DNA from: Streptomyces sp. RerS4
GTDB taxonomy: Bacteria > Actinomycetota > Actinomycetes > Streptomycetales > Streptomycetaceae
DNA: 64,000 nt
Direction: 5' to 3'
Assembly (NCBI RefSeq): GCF_023515955.1
Contig: NZ_CP097322.1
Location: forward strand, 2,048,001-2,112,000
Below the pieces are notes generated by a model. The model searched no databases. It saw only the letters and a list, made by a program, of their open reading frames with translations, and was not told where the DNA came from. The position numbers were made by a program, and so were the translations under genes. Position 1 is the first letter of the stretch, and every line of letters begins with the position of its first letter. Positions 9,271 to 16,608 of the stretch are shown here, piece after piece.

Positions 9271-10881
9271 ATGACCGAGCCGTACGTGGCCACGACGGAG
9301 CCGGACGAGGACGGACGACCGGGGGATCTCACCGATCCGGAGCACCGCCTGTGGCAGGCGTTCCGCACCGGCAGCGTCTGTGACCTGGGCACTCACATCA
9401 CCGATCGGGACGATCCGCACACCGGCCCGCAGTGGGGCCCGGCCCGCAGCGTCCGCGCGCGGGTCGTGGCGCTCCTGCTGCTGGCGGGGCCGGCGCCGGT
9501 GCCGGGGCGGGTGGCCTCGCTGAAGCTGCGCGGCGCCCGTATCACGGGGCAGCTGGATCTGTCCGGCGGTTCGGTGACTCCGTATGTGGAGATCCGTTCC
9601 TGCCGCTTCGACCGCGAGGTCCAGCTGTCCGAGACCCGCTTCAACACGCTGCGACTGGACAACTGTGCGATCCCCCGGCTGGAGGCCGCCCGGCTGCACA
9701 CCGAGGGGGACCTCCACCTCGCGCACTCCCGGGTGGCGCGCGGCATCCGCCTCACCGACGCGCAGATCGGCACCGATCTGCTGGTCAGCCACGCCGTGGT
9801 GCGGCGCGACAACCGGGGACGGGCCATCGCCGCGGACGGCATGTCGGTGGCGCAGGACTTCCAGGCCGACATGCTGGAGACGCACGGGGAGCTCAGCCTG
9901 CGCGGCGCGAAGGTCGGCGTGTCGATGAGCCTGCGCGGTGCGCGGCTGAGCAACCCGGACGGCCGGCGCGCCCTGAACGCCCCGACGCTGACCGTCGAGC
10001 GGACGCTCTACCTGACCTCCATAGCCCTCGCGCCCGCGACGGGCGACCCGGCCCGCCCGTACGACTGGGCGCAGACGCCCACGCGCGGCGGGCCGGCGCA
10101 GCCCTTCGAGTGCCGGGGCGGCCTGCGCCTGGACGACGGCCGCTTCGGTGACTCGATCGACTTCTACGGCGCCCGCTTCGAGCTCCAGCCGGACCAGGAG
10201 GTCTCGCTGCGGCGGGTCCAGACCCCCGAGTTCCGGTTCGTCGGGGAGGCGCCGGAGCAGGGACGGGTGGTGGTCTCGGGGGCGAAGGTCGTCAAGCTGG
10301 TCGACCGCTCCACGAGCTGGCCCGGCCCCGGCCGGGTGTCCATGGAGGGGTTCGTCTACGAGAGCCTCGCGCCCCGGGGCCACTTCCCGCTGGCCCGGCG
10401 CCTGGAGTGGGTGGAGGCGGCCACCCCGGAGTACTCGCCGGAGCCGTACGAACGGCTGGCGGCCGTACTGCGCGACGGCGGCGAGGACGCCGACGCCCGC
10501 GAGGTGCTGCTCGCCAAGCAGCGCCGCCGCCGGACCACGCTGGCCCCGGCGGGCCGGGCCTGGGGGTACCTCCAGGACTGGATGGTGGCGTACGGGTACC
10601 GGCCGGGGCGGGCGGCGCTGTGGATGGCGGTGCTGTGGGCGGCGGGGGCGGTGCTGTTCCTGGGGCACCGTCCGGATCCGATCAAGGCGGACGAGCACCC
10701 GCACTGGAACGCCGCTCTGTACGCGCTCGATCTGCTGCTGCCGGTGATCGACCTCGGCCAGGAGGGTCACTGGAAGCCGGCGGGCGGTTGGCAGTGGGGC
10801 GCGGCGGCTCTGGTGATCCTGGGGTGGATCCTGGCCACGACGGTGGCGGCCGGGGCCTCGCGCCTGCTGAGGCGGGGGTGA
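9271..10881 (+). CDS. Membrane-anchored pentapeptide/beta-helix protein
   Basis: A 536-residue protein often annotated in Streptomyces as a membrane-associated oxidoreductase; I see no oxidoreductase motif. From about residue 85 to 330 it is built of short repeats in which a conserved rung recurs every 20 or so residues, for example LKLRGARITGQLDLSG, LRGAKVGVSMSLRGARL and RLDDGRFGDSIDFYGARF. This suggests a right-handed beta-helix. The C terminus has two membrane helices, AALWMAVLWAAGAVLFLG and WGAAALVILGWILATTVAAG, with a basic tail. The start chosen is ATG at 9271 after GGAGGGGGGCCGCC. Function is unknown. It is divergent from hisD. Confidence 0.7.
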   Translation: MTEPYVATTEPDEDGRPGDLTDPEHRLWQAFRTGSVCDLGTHITDRDDPHTGPQWGPARSVRARVVALLLLAGPAPVPGRVASLKLRGARITGQLDLSGGSVTPYVEIRSCRFDREVQLSETRFNTLRLDNCAIPRLEAARLHTEGDLHLAHSRVARGIRLTDAQIGTDLLVSHAVVRRDNRGRAIAADGMSVAQDFQADMLETHGELSLRGAKVGVSMSLRGARLSNPDGRRALNAPTLTVERTLYLTSIALAPATGDPARPYDWAQTPTRGGPAQPFECRGGLRLDDGRFGDSIDFYGARFELQPDQEVSLRRVQTPEFRFVGEAPEQGRVVVSGAKVVKLVDRSTSWPGPGRVSMEGFVYESLAPRGHFPLARRLEWVEAATPEYSPEPYERLAAVLRDGGEDADAREVLLAKQRRRRTTLAPAGRAWGYLQDWMVAYGYRPGRAALWMAVLWAAGAVLFLGHRPDPIKADEHPHWNAALYALDLLLPVIDLGQEGHWKPAGGWQWGAAALVILGWILATTVAAGASRLLRRG

Positions 10882-10933
10882 CGGCCAGGGGCCGGACACC
10901 CCCTGGGCCCGTCCGGCCACTACCCTGTGCCTC

Positions 10934-11674
10934 GTGACCACCGTTCGCCTGCCCCTCTTCCCGCTGAACTCGGTGCTGTTCCCGGGCCTCGTGCTTCCGC
11001 TGAACGTCTTCGAGGAGCGCTATCGCGCCATGATGCGCGAGCTGCTGAAGACGGCCGACGACGCACCGCGCCGCTTCGCCGTCGTCGCGATCCGCGACGG
11101 GCGGGAGGTCGCGCCGACCGCGCCCGGTCTGCCCGACCAGACGGCGCTGCCCCGGCGGGGACCGGCGGCGGGCTTCGGCGCGGACCCGATCCAGGCGTTC
11201 CACCGGGTGGGCTGCATCGCGGACGCGGCGACGATCCGGGAGCGCGAGGACGGCAGCTTCGAGGTCCTCGCCACCGGCACGACGCGGGTGCGGCTGCTGT
11301 CGGTCGACGCCTCGGGGCCCTTCCTCGTGGCGGAGCTGGAGGAGCTGACGGAGGACCCGGGCGACGGGGCGGGCGCCCTCTCGGAGGGGGTGCTGCGCGC
11401 TTTCCGCAGCTACCAGAAGCGGCTGGCGGGGGCACGGGAGCGTTCGCTGAGCTCGCCGCCGGACCTGCCGGACGAGCCGTCGGTGGTGTCGTACCTGGTG
11501 GCGGCGGCCGCGGTGCTGGACATCCCGTCGAAACAGCGCCTGCTCCAGGCCCCGGACACCGCGACGCGGCTCGCGGAGGAGCTGAAGCTGCTGCGCGCGG
11601 AGACGGCCGTGATCCGTCACCTGCCGTCCCTGCCGGCGGTGGACCTGACCCGCAGCCCGACGAGCCCGAACTAG
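10934..11674 (+). CDS. LON substrate-binding domain protein
   Basis: A 246-residue stand-alone relative of the N-terminal substrate-recognition domain of Lon protease, without the AAA+ and peptidase parts. The N terminus has the family signature RLPLFPLNSVLFPGLVLPLNVFEERYR, followed by the conserved GCIADAATIREREDGSFEVLATGTTRVRLL core. Stand-alone LON proteins are common in actinobacteria and their role is unclear; substrate recognition or protein binding is an inference. It starts with GTG at 10934. ybaK follows after 13 bases, so the two are probably co-transcribed. Confidence 0.85.
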   Translation: MTTVRLPLFPLNSVLFPGLVLPLNVFEERYRAMMRELLKTADDAPRRFAVVAIRDGREVAPTAPGLPDQTALPRRGPAAGFGADPIQAFHRVGCIADAATIREREDGSFEVLATGTTRVRLLSVDASGPFLVAELEELTEDPGDGAGALSEGVLRAFRSYQKRLAGARERSLSSPPDLPDEPSVVSYLVAAAAVLDIPSKQRLLQAPDTATRLAEELKLLRAETAVIRHLPSLPAVDLTRSPTSPN

Positions 11675-11687
11675 ACGAACCGGGGAC

Positions 11688-12185
11688 ATGGCGAAGAAGA
11701 AGCAGCAGCAGGCGGCGGGCACCCCGGCGATCGTGGCGCTGACCGCCGCCGGGGTCCCGTTCACCACCCACGCCTACGAGCACGACCCCGCCCACCCCTC
11801 GTACGGCGAGGAGGCGGCCGAGGCCCTCGGCGTCTCCCCGGCGCAGGTGTTCAAGACGCTGGTCGCGGAGGTGGACGGGGCGCTGACGGTGGCGGTGGTC
11901 CCGGTCTCGGGGTCGCTGGACCTGAAGGCCCTCGCGGTGGCCTTGGGCGGCAAGCGCGCCGTGATGGCCGACCCGGCGGCGGCGGAGCGCACCACGGGCT
12001 ACGTCCGGGGCGGCATCTCGCCGCTGGGTCAGCGCAAGCGGCTGCGTACGGTGCTGGACGCGTCGGCGGGCGACCACGCGACGATCTGCGTGTCGGCGGG
12101 CCGCCGCGGCCTGGAGGTCGAACTGTCCCCGACGGCCCTCGCCGCCCTCACCTCGGCCACCCTGGCCCCCATCGCCCGCCCGTAG
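11688..12185 (+). CDS. ybaK: Cys-tRNA(Pro)/Cys-tRNA(Cys) deacylase
   Basis: YbaK/EbsC proteins hydrolyse mischarged Cys-tRNA(Pro), a trans-editing activity that protects proline codons. The 165-residue protein begins with a lysine- and glutamine-rich tail (MAKKKQQQAAG), then the domain with VFKTLVAEVDGALTVAVVPVSGSLDLKALAVALGGKRAVMADP, containing the conserved lysine of VFKTL, and the conserved TGYVRGGISPLGQRKRL. It is the second gene of a probable pair with the LON-domain gene. An inverted repeat at 12222-12295 follows and may end the transcript. Confidence 0.92.
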   Translation: MAKKKQQQAAGTPAIVALTAAGVPFTTHAYEHDPAHPSYGEEAAEALGVSPAQVFKTLVAEVDGALTVAVVPVSGSLDLKALAVALGGKRAVMADPAAAERTTGYVRGGISPLGQRKRLRTVLDASAGDHATICVSAGRRGLEVELSPTALAALTSATLAPIARP

Positions 12186-12221
12186 GCAGCGCCCGGCGGA
12201 TCAGGGTCGGACAGGCCCGAG

Positions 12222-12300
12222 GTCGTGTCTCGTGGATCAGGCTGGATCAGGGAGCACCGGACGCCGCGAGCCCGGCATGATCCACAAGACACGGCCTACG
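12222..12300. repeat. Long inverted repeat; copy 1 of a dispersed repeat
   Basis: The arm GTCGTGTCTCGTGGATCA at 12222-12239 is the inverse of TGATCCACAAGACACGGC at 12278-12295 (16 of 18 paired), with 38 bases between. The right arm continues into CTACG at 12296-12300, and its CTA is the TAG stop of the minus-strand gene. A nearly identical 23-base element recurs at 29175-29197 in the same relation to a stop codon. It could act as a bidirectional terminator between ybaK and the four-TM gene, which converge here. Confidence 0.65.
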
Positions 12301-12934
12301 CGTCCGGACGTTCCGCGTGGACGTGCGGGGGCGGGTAGGTGCCGTACCACTCGGCGGTCTTCACCGGGTCGCGCGGCGACCACAGGGCCGTCAGGGCGAG
12401 GTGGACGGCGACGGCCGTCATGGGCCACACCAGCAGCACCCCGTAGGCGAGGAGTTGGAGCGGCGCCTCGAACGGGACGCCCTTGCCGGCCTTCGCGGCG
12501 GCCGCGACGAGGTCACGGGCCGGGCCCAGCCACAGCCCGAGCCGCCAGCCCACCAGCGACGCGAAGCACGCGCCGAGGGCCAGCCCGATCACCAGCGGCA
12601 CGCCCCCGCGCCGCCGCCACAGGAAGACGCCGACCGCGCTCAGGACGCCGAGCCCGAGCGCCAGCAGGAAGAACGTGCCGTCGGCGCCGATCCGCGCCTC
12701 GCTCTCGGTGTTGCGCAGGAAGACGGCCTCGCCGTTTGAGACGTAGCTGACGCGGGGTGCGAGCCAGGCCCACAGCAGTCCGAGGAGCACGCCGCAGACG
12801 CCCACCACGAGGGCGACGGCGGCGCCGTCACGGATGTCCGCCGGGGTGATGCCCGAGTCCGCGTCCGCCTCCGGCGGGAGCGGCGGCGCGTCGAACGGGG
12901 ACGGAGAGGGGGTCACGGCTTCGGTCACCCTCAC
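12296..12934 (-). CDS. Four-TM conserved membrane protein (possibly DUF2567)
   Basis: A 212-residue integral membrane protein. After a proline-rich cytoplasmic tail of about 35 residues come hydrophobic helices at AVALVVGVCGVLLGLLWAWL, FFLLALGLGVLSAVGVFLW, VPLVIGLALGACFASLVGW and LLAYGVLLVWPMTAVAVHL, with a loop SNGEAVFLRNTESEARIGADG between the first two. The pattern resembles actinobacterial DUF2567 proteins, which I cannot confirm without a search. The GTG start at 12934 lies 28 bases after the ABC permease stop, so it is probably the last gene of the NYN-ABC unit. Its role is unknown. Confidence 0.6.
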   Translation of the reverse strand: MRVTEAVTPSPSPFDAPPLPPEADADSGITPADIRDGAAVALVVGVCGVLLGLLWAWLAPRVSYVSNGEAVFLRNTESEARIGADGTFFLLALGLGVLSAVGVFLWRRRGGVPLVIGLALGACFASLVGWRLGLWLGPARDLVAAAAKAGKGVPFEAPLQLLAYGVLLVWPMTAVAVHLALTALWSPRDPVKTAEWYGTYPPPHVHAERPDA

Positions 12935-12962
12935 ATCGTGCCAGGTACCCCCGACGGAGGCG

Positions 12963-13733
12963 TCAGCGGACCGCCGCCCGCCGGTACGCCCAGGTGGCGA
13001 CGGCCAGCGACAGCACGCCGACCGCGCCGCACACCCCGAGGTCGAGGAGGACGGCCGCCCAGTCGGGGTGCGGGGCGAAGGTCTCGGCGAAGGCCTCGAC
13101 CCCGTACGTGGAGGGCAGCAGGTCCCGCGCCCACACGACGACCTCCGGCATCCGCTCGGCCGGCAGCACCCCGAGCAGCAGCGCCGCCGACATGCCGAGT
13201 TGTCCGGCCAGCGTGGCCAGTTCCTGGCGCGGGGCGAGCAGTCCCAGCGCGGCGCCGAGCCCGGCGAGCGCGGCCCCGGCCAGCGGGACGACGGCGGCGA
13301 GGATCCACAGCCCGCCCATCGGCAGCCCGAACAGCAGGCAGCCGAAGACGGCCGTCACCAGCGTCCCGGGCAGCGTGAACGAGGCGTACGCGGCGGCCGC
13401 GCCCAGCACCACCGAGGCGGGCGGCACGGGCAGGGTGGCGTAGTGGTCGAGCCCGCCGCCGGCCCGTAGCTGCCCGAAGTACTGCGCGAGGAGGTTCAGC
13501 GCGACGAAGGCGACGACGAGCACCGAGGAGCCCGCGACGACGGCCCGCGCCTCGGAGCCCCCGTCCACCACGCCCCGCATCAGGATCATGATCCCGACGG
13601 ACTGGAACGTCGCCACGAACAGCAGCGGGATCCGGGCCACCCGGGCACGCGAGAGTTGCGCCCGGTAGACGGCGGCCAGGGCGGGCAGGAGCCGTGCCCT
13701 CGGGGCGAGGACACCGACAGCGGCGGTGGTCAC
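12963..13733 (-). CDS. ABC-2 type transporter permease
   Basis: A 256-residue integral membrane subunit of an ABC exporter. Several hydrophobic segments are visible, including IPLLFVATFQSVGIMILM, VLVVAFVALNLLAQYFGQL, LGAAAAYASFTLPGTLVTAVFGCLLFGL and LGVCGAVGVLSLAVATWAY, consistent with about six helices. The start is GTG at 13733, overlapping the ATPase stop as GTGA. It must pair with the ATPase encoded immediately upstream. The substrate is unknown; systems of this type often export drugs, lipids or peptides. Confidence 0.87.
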   Translation of the reverse strand: MTTAAVGVLAPRARLLPALAAVYRAQLSRARVARIPLLFVATFQSVGIMILMRGVVDGGSEARAVVAGSSVLVVAFVALNLLAQYFGQLRAGGGLDHYATLPVPPASVVLGAAAAYASFTLPGTLVTAVFGCLLFGLPMGGLWILAAVVPLAGAALAGLGAALGLLAPRQELATLAGQLGMSAALLLGVLPAERMPEVVVWARDLLPSTYGVEAFAETFAPHPDWAAVLLDLGVCGAVGVLSLAVATWAYRRAAVR

Positions 13734-14767
13734 GACTTGACCAGACCCTTCATCCGTCCACCCAGCGCGAGGTAGACGTCCTCCAGGCTCGGCGTGGCCA
13801 ACGTGAAATCGTCGAGGGCGGCGAAGGCCGGGCCCCCGGTGACGGCGGCGACGGCGGCGCGGGCCTCGTCCGGCGCCAGCCGCAGTACCCACTTGCGTCC
13901 CGACTCGGTGGCGCGCGGGGCCAGCTCGGCGACCTCGGGCACCTGGAGCGGGGGCGCGGTGCGCCACACCAGTTCGAGGCGGACCTCGTCGGAGACCTTC
14001 GCCTTGAGTCCGGCGGGGGTGTCGCAGGCGATGACCTTGCCCTGGTCGATGACGGCGACCCGGTCGAGGACGGTCTCGGCCTCGATGACGTTGTGGGTGA
14101 CGAGCAGGACGGTCGCCCCGTGCACGGCGCGCCGCCGGTCGACGGCCTCCCAGACGGCCCGTCGGGCCACGGGGTCCATGCCGGTGGTGGGTTCGTCGAG
14201 GACGAGCACGGCCCGCTCCCCCACGAGCGCGGCGGCGAAGCAGGCGAGGCGCCGCTGTCCGCCGGACAGCTTCTTCAGGGGGCGTGCGGCGATCTCGGTC
14301 AGCCCGAGTTCCTCCAGGACCTCGTCGCGCGCGGTCCGCGCCGCGCGCGCGCCGAGTCCGCGCAGCCGGCCGGTGGTCTCGGCGGCGAGGGCGACGGTGA
14401 GTTCGTCGAGGGCGGTGGACTCCTGCCCCAGGTAGGCGAGGAGTCGGGCGGCCCGCTCGGGGTGGCGTACGAGGTCGTGGCCGAGCAGGGTCACGGCGCC
14501 CGAGTCGGGGCGCAGCAGCCCGGTCAGCTGGCGGACCAGGGTGGACTTGCCGGCGCCGTTCGGGCCGAGCAGGCCGAAGATCTCGCCGCGCCGGACCTCC
14601 AGGCAGATCCCGTCGGTGGCGCGGATCTCGGGCAGGGCGGGGGCCCCGCGCCGGCCGCGTACGGCGGGGTAGGTCTTGGTCAGGTCACGCACCGCGCACA
14701 CCACGTCGGACGCCGCTCCGGCGGCCGCGCCCGTGGTGTGTCCCGCCTGTGCTGTGCCCGTACTCAC
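13730..14767 (-). CDS. ABC transporter ATP-binding protein
   Basis: A 345-residue ATPase that powers the adjacent permease. The Walker A motif GPNGAGKST, the signature LSGGQRRLACF, Walker B VLVLDEPTTGMD and the switch histidine in LLVTHN are all intact. The C-terminal 80 residues form an accessory domain like those of drug-export ATPases. The start chosen is GTG at 14767 (MSTGTAQAGHTTG); the longer in-frame extension runs into the NYN gene and is not supported. The N-terminal 25 residues are alanine- and threonine-rich. It overlaps the permease by GTGA. Confidence 0.92.
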   Translation of the reverse strand: MSTGTAQAGHTTGAAAGAASDVVCAVRDLTKTYPAVRGRRGAPALPEIRATDGICLEVRRGEIFGLLGPNGAGKSTLVRQLTGLLRPDSGAVTLLGHDLVRHPERAARLLAYLGQESTALDELTVALAAETTGRLRGLGARAARTARDEVLEELGLTEIAARPLKKLSGGQRRLACFAAALVGERAVLVLDEPTTGMDPVARRAVWEAVDRRRAVHGATVLLVTHNVIEAETVLDRVAVIDQGKVIACDTPAGLKAKVSDEVRLELVWRTAPPLQVPEVAELAPRATESGRKWVLRLAPDEARAAVAAVTGGPAFAALDDFTLATPSLEDVYLALGGRMKGLVKS

Positions 14768-14795
14768 GAGGGAGCAGCCTACGCGGCTTTCGCCC

Positions 14796-16118
14796 TCACT
14801 CGGCGGCCGGGGTCGCCGGCCCGGCCGCCACGGAGGGCCCCGGGGTGCCGGGGGCGGGTGGTGGGGCGGGGACGTGGTCGGAGGCCGCGCGGACGTCGAT
14901 CTCGCGCCAGAACCCGGCGCGGATGGCGTAGCGGTCGTGCTCGTCGATCTGGTCGTCCTTGTGGGCGAGCAGGCCGAAGCGGGCGGCGTAGCGCAGCAGT
15001 TCCCCGTCGATGCGGTGGGGGACGCGCGGGTACAGGGTGGCGAGCTTTTGGAGGTGGACGCTCTCGGGGAGGCGTTCCATCCAGCGGCGGGCGAAGACCT
15101 GGCCGACCTCGAACGGGTCACCGCCGACGGTGGTGATGTCCTCCTCGCGGTCCGCCCAGCGCTGTTCGGCGCTGGTGAGCTGGGCGAGGGTGGGCAGGGA
15201 GGCGGTCTCGGCGGGTTCGCCGAGGGGGCCCGCGCGGTCGATCCAGCCCTTGTCGGAGGACCAGCGCAGGGCGCTCCCGGCCGGGCTGTGCCCGCCGTTG
15301 CCGTTGTTCCCGCTCGACGCCGATCCGGAGGCGGAGCCGGCGGCCGCGCCGGGGGCGCGCAGGACGGCGAGGTCCTTCGGGGTGGGGACGGGCTTGGCCC
15401 CTTCGGTGGCGGGCGCGGGTACGGGCGTCCCGTTCGGCGGGGTCTGCCGGGTGGCGGGGGCGCCACTGTTGCGGGCGGCCTCGGCGAGGGCGGCCTCGGG
15501 CAGCGGCGCGGAGAGGATCGCGGCGATCTCGGGGCGCGGGGCGGGCGCGGGCGAGCAGAGTCCGGTGAGGTCGCGGGCGCGGACGGCCCGGGTGATCCAG
15601 GCGCGGTCGAGGACGCGGCGTTCGTCGGCTTCGGCGACGAGGTCCTCGGACTGGTTGTAGTCCCCGTCGGCCGCCTGGACGGCCCACAGGTGGACGGCGA
15701 CGCCGTGTTCCTTGGCGGACATCAGCCCGGGGAGCAGGTCGCCGTCGCCGGTGACGAGGACCACGTCGGAGCAGGCCCGGTTGCGGGCGAGTTCGGTCAG
15801 CTCGGCGTGCATGGCGGCGTCGACGCCCTTTTGCGCCCAGCGGCCGTCGCTTCGGGTCAGGGCGCCGAGGCGGACGGTGACGCGGGGCATGACGCGCAGC
15901 CGCCGGTGCTCGGGCTGGGGTACCCGGTCGGGTGCACCGTCGAACCAGTAGATGCGCAGCAGCGGCTGCGCGGTGTCGGCCTCGGCCCGTTCGCGCAGTC
16001 CCTGGATGAGGGCGGCGTGGTCGACGGTGATGCGGGAGCGGGAGGGTTCTCCGGCGAGGAGGCTCGCGGCGGCGCCCAGCAGGTATCCGGCGTCCACCAG
16101 AACGACGCAGCGGTCCAT
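14796..16118 (-). CDS. NYN (PIN-like) domain protein
   Basis: A 440-residue protein whose first 180 residues form an NYN domain, a PIN-like fold often found in RNases. Acidic candidates for metal binding appear in VVLVDAGYLLG (residues 5-15), KGVDAAMHAELTEL and VLVTGDGDLLPGL. A proline/alanine-rich linker of about 100 residues follows, then a C-terminal region ending DEHDRYAIRAGFWREIDV. I prefer ATG at 16118 over GTG at 16127 because GAGGG precedes it at the right distance. The nuclease activity is inferred. It lies 28 bases upstream of the ABC ATPase on the same strand. Confidence 0.85.
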   Translation of the reverse strand: MDRCVVLVDAGYLLGAAASLLAGEPSRSRITVDHAALIQGLRERAEADTAQPLLRIYWFDGAPDRVPQPEHRRLRVMPRVTVRLGALTRSDGRWAQKGVDAAMHAELTELARNRACSDVVLVTGDGDLLPGLMSAKEHGVAVHLWAVQAADGDYNQSEDLVAEADERRVLDRAWITRAVRARDLTGLCSPAPAPRPEIAAILSAPLPEAALAEAARNSGAPATRQTPPNGTPVPAPATEGAKPVPTPKDLAVLRAPGAAAGSASGSASSGNNGNGGHSPAGSALRWSSDKGWIDRAGPLGEPAETASLPTLAQLTSAEQRWADREEDITTVGGDPFEVGQVFARRWMERLPESVHLQKLATLYPRVPHRIDGELLRYAARFGLLAHKDDQIDEHDRYAIRAGFWREIDVRAASDHVPAPPPAPGTPGPSVAAGPATPAAE

Positions 16119-16350
16119 GCGTACCACCCTCTTCCCCGGGGATCCTCATGTGTTCTTTCGCCGGCTGCCCCGAGTCTGCCCGACCGCAAGGGTGTTGACG
16201 GCCGGAACTCGATCATCGGCGTGGCGGATCTCGCGCGGGCGGGGTGAAGAGGCCTTCACCGCCCTCGACAATGATCCAAAATGCGCACTTTGCAGGGGTG
16301 TGTGAGTGTGAAGGCGGCCCTGGTCCCTACACACCCCACGGAGGCATCCC

Positions 16351-16515
16351 ATGGCCAAGAACAAGAACCAGAAGCAGCCCGCCAAGCAGCAGCCCCGCTC
16401 CGGGCAGGAGTCGACGAAGAGCTCCTCGCAAACCGAGTCGATGTCCTCGTCGTCGGCGCCGAGTCCCATGGACATGGCCCACAAGCGCAAGGAAAAGAAG
16501 TTCGGCCACAACTGA
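16351..16515 (+). CDS. Small hydrophilic protein (54 residues)
   Basis: A short gene with a good GGAGG seven bases before ATG at 16351. The product starts MAKNKNQKQPAKQQPRS and ends MAHKRKEKKFGHN: lysine/glutamine-rich at both ends with a serine-rich middle (TKSSSQTESMSSSS). It has no membrane segment or cysteine and is probably disordered. A strong bidirectional terminator follows at 16551-16580. The clean start signal and codon use support a real gene; similar small proteins occur in Streptomyces, with no known function. It stands alone between the divergent NYN gene and convergent dnaE. Confidence 0.72.
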   Translation: MAKNKNQKQPAKQQPRSGQESTKSSSQTESMSSSSAPSPMDMAHKRKEKKFGHN

Positions 16516-16550
16516 CGCGCCGACGATCGGCCGCGCGGGAGCCGTACGAG

Positions 16551-16580
16551 AAAGGCGCACCCGGACACCGGGTGCGCCTT
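16551..16580. terminator. Bidirectional terminator between the small gene and dnaE
   Basis: GGCGCACCCG at 16554-16563 pairs perfectly with CGGGTGCGCC at 16569-16578 around GACAC, and the stem extends through flanking AA/TT. It lies 36 bases after the small gene and 28 bases after dnaE, which converge here. Confidence 0.85.
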
Positions 16581-16608
16581 CCGCACGTCAGAGCTGCCTC
16601 GCCGGACG

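Noticed and set aside
9141..9392. 83-codon minus-strand frame upstream of hisD
   Set aside because: Covers the divergent promoter and the start of the neighbouring gene; no ribosome binding site or conserved features.
13694..15136. 480-codon plus-strand frame opposite the ABC ATPase
   Set aside because: Antisense shadow with low-complexity composition.
12296..16118. NYN protein plus ABC transporter as a defence or toxin system
   Set aside because: NYN and ABC-2 exporter are merely adjacent; there is no phage-defence signature, immunity gene or mobile context.
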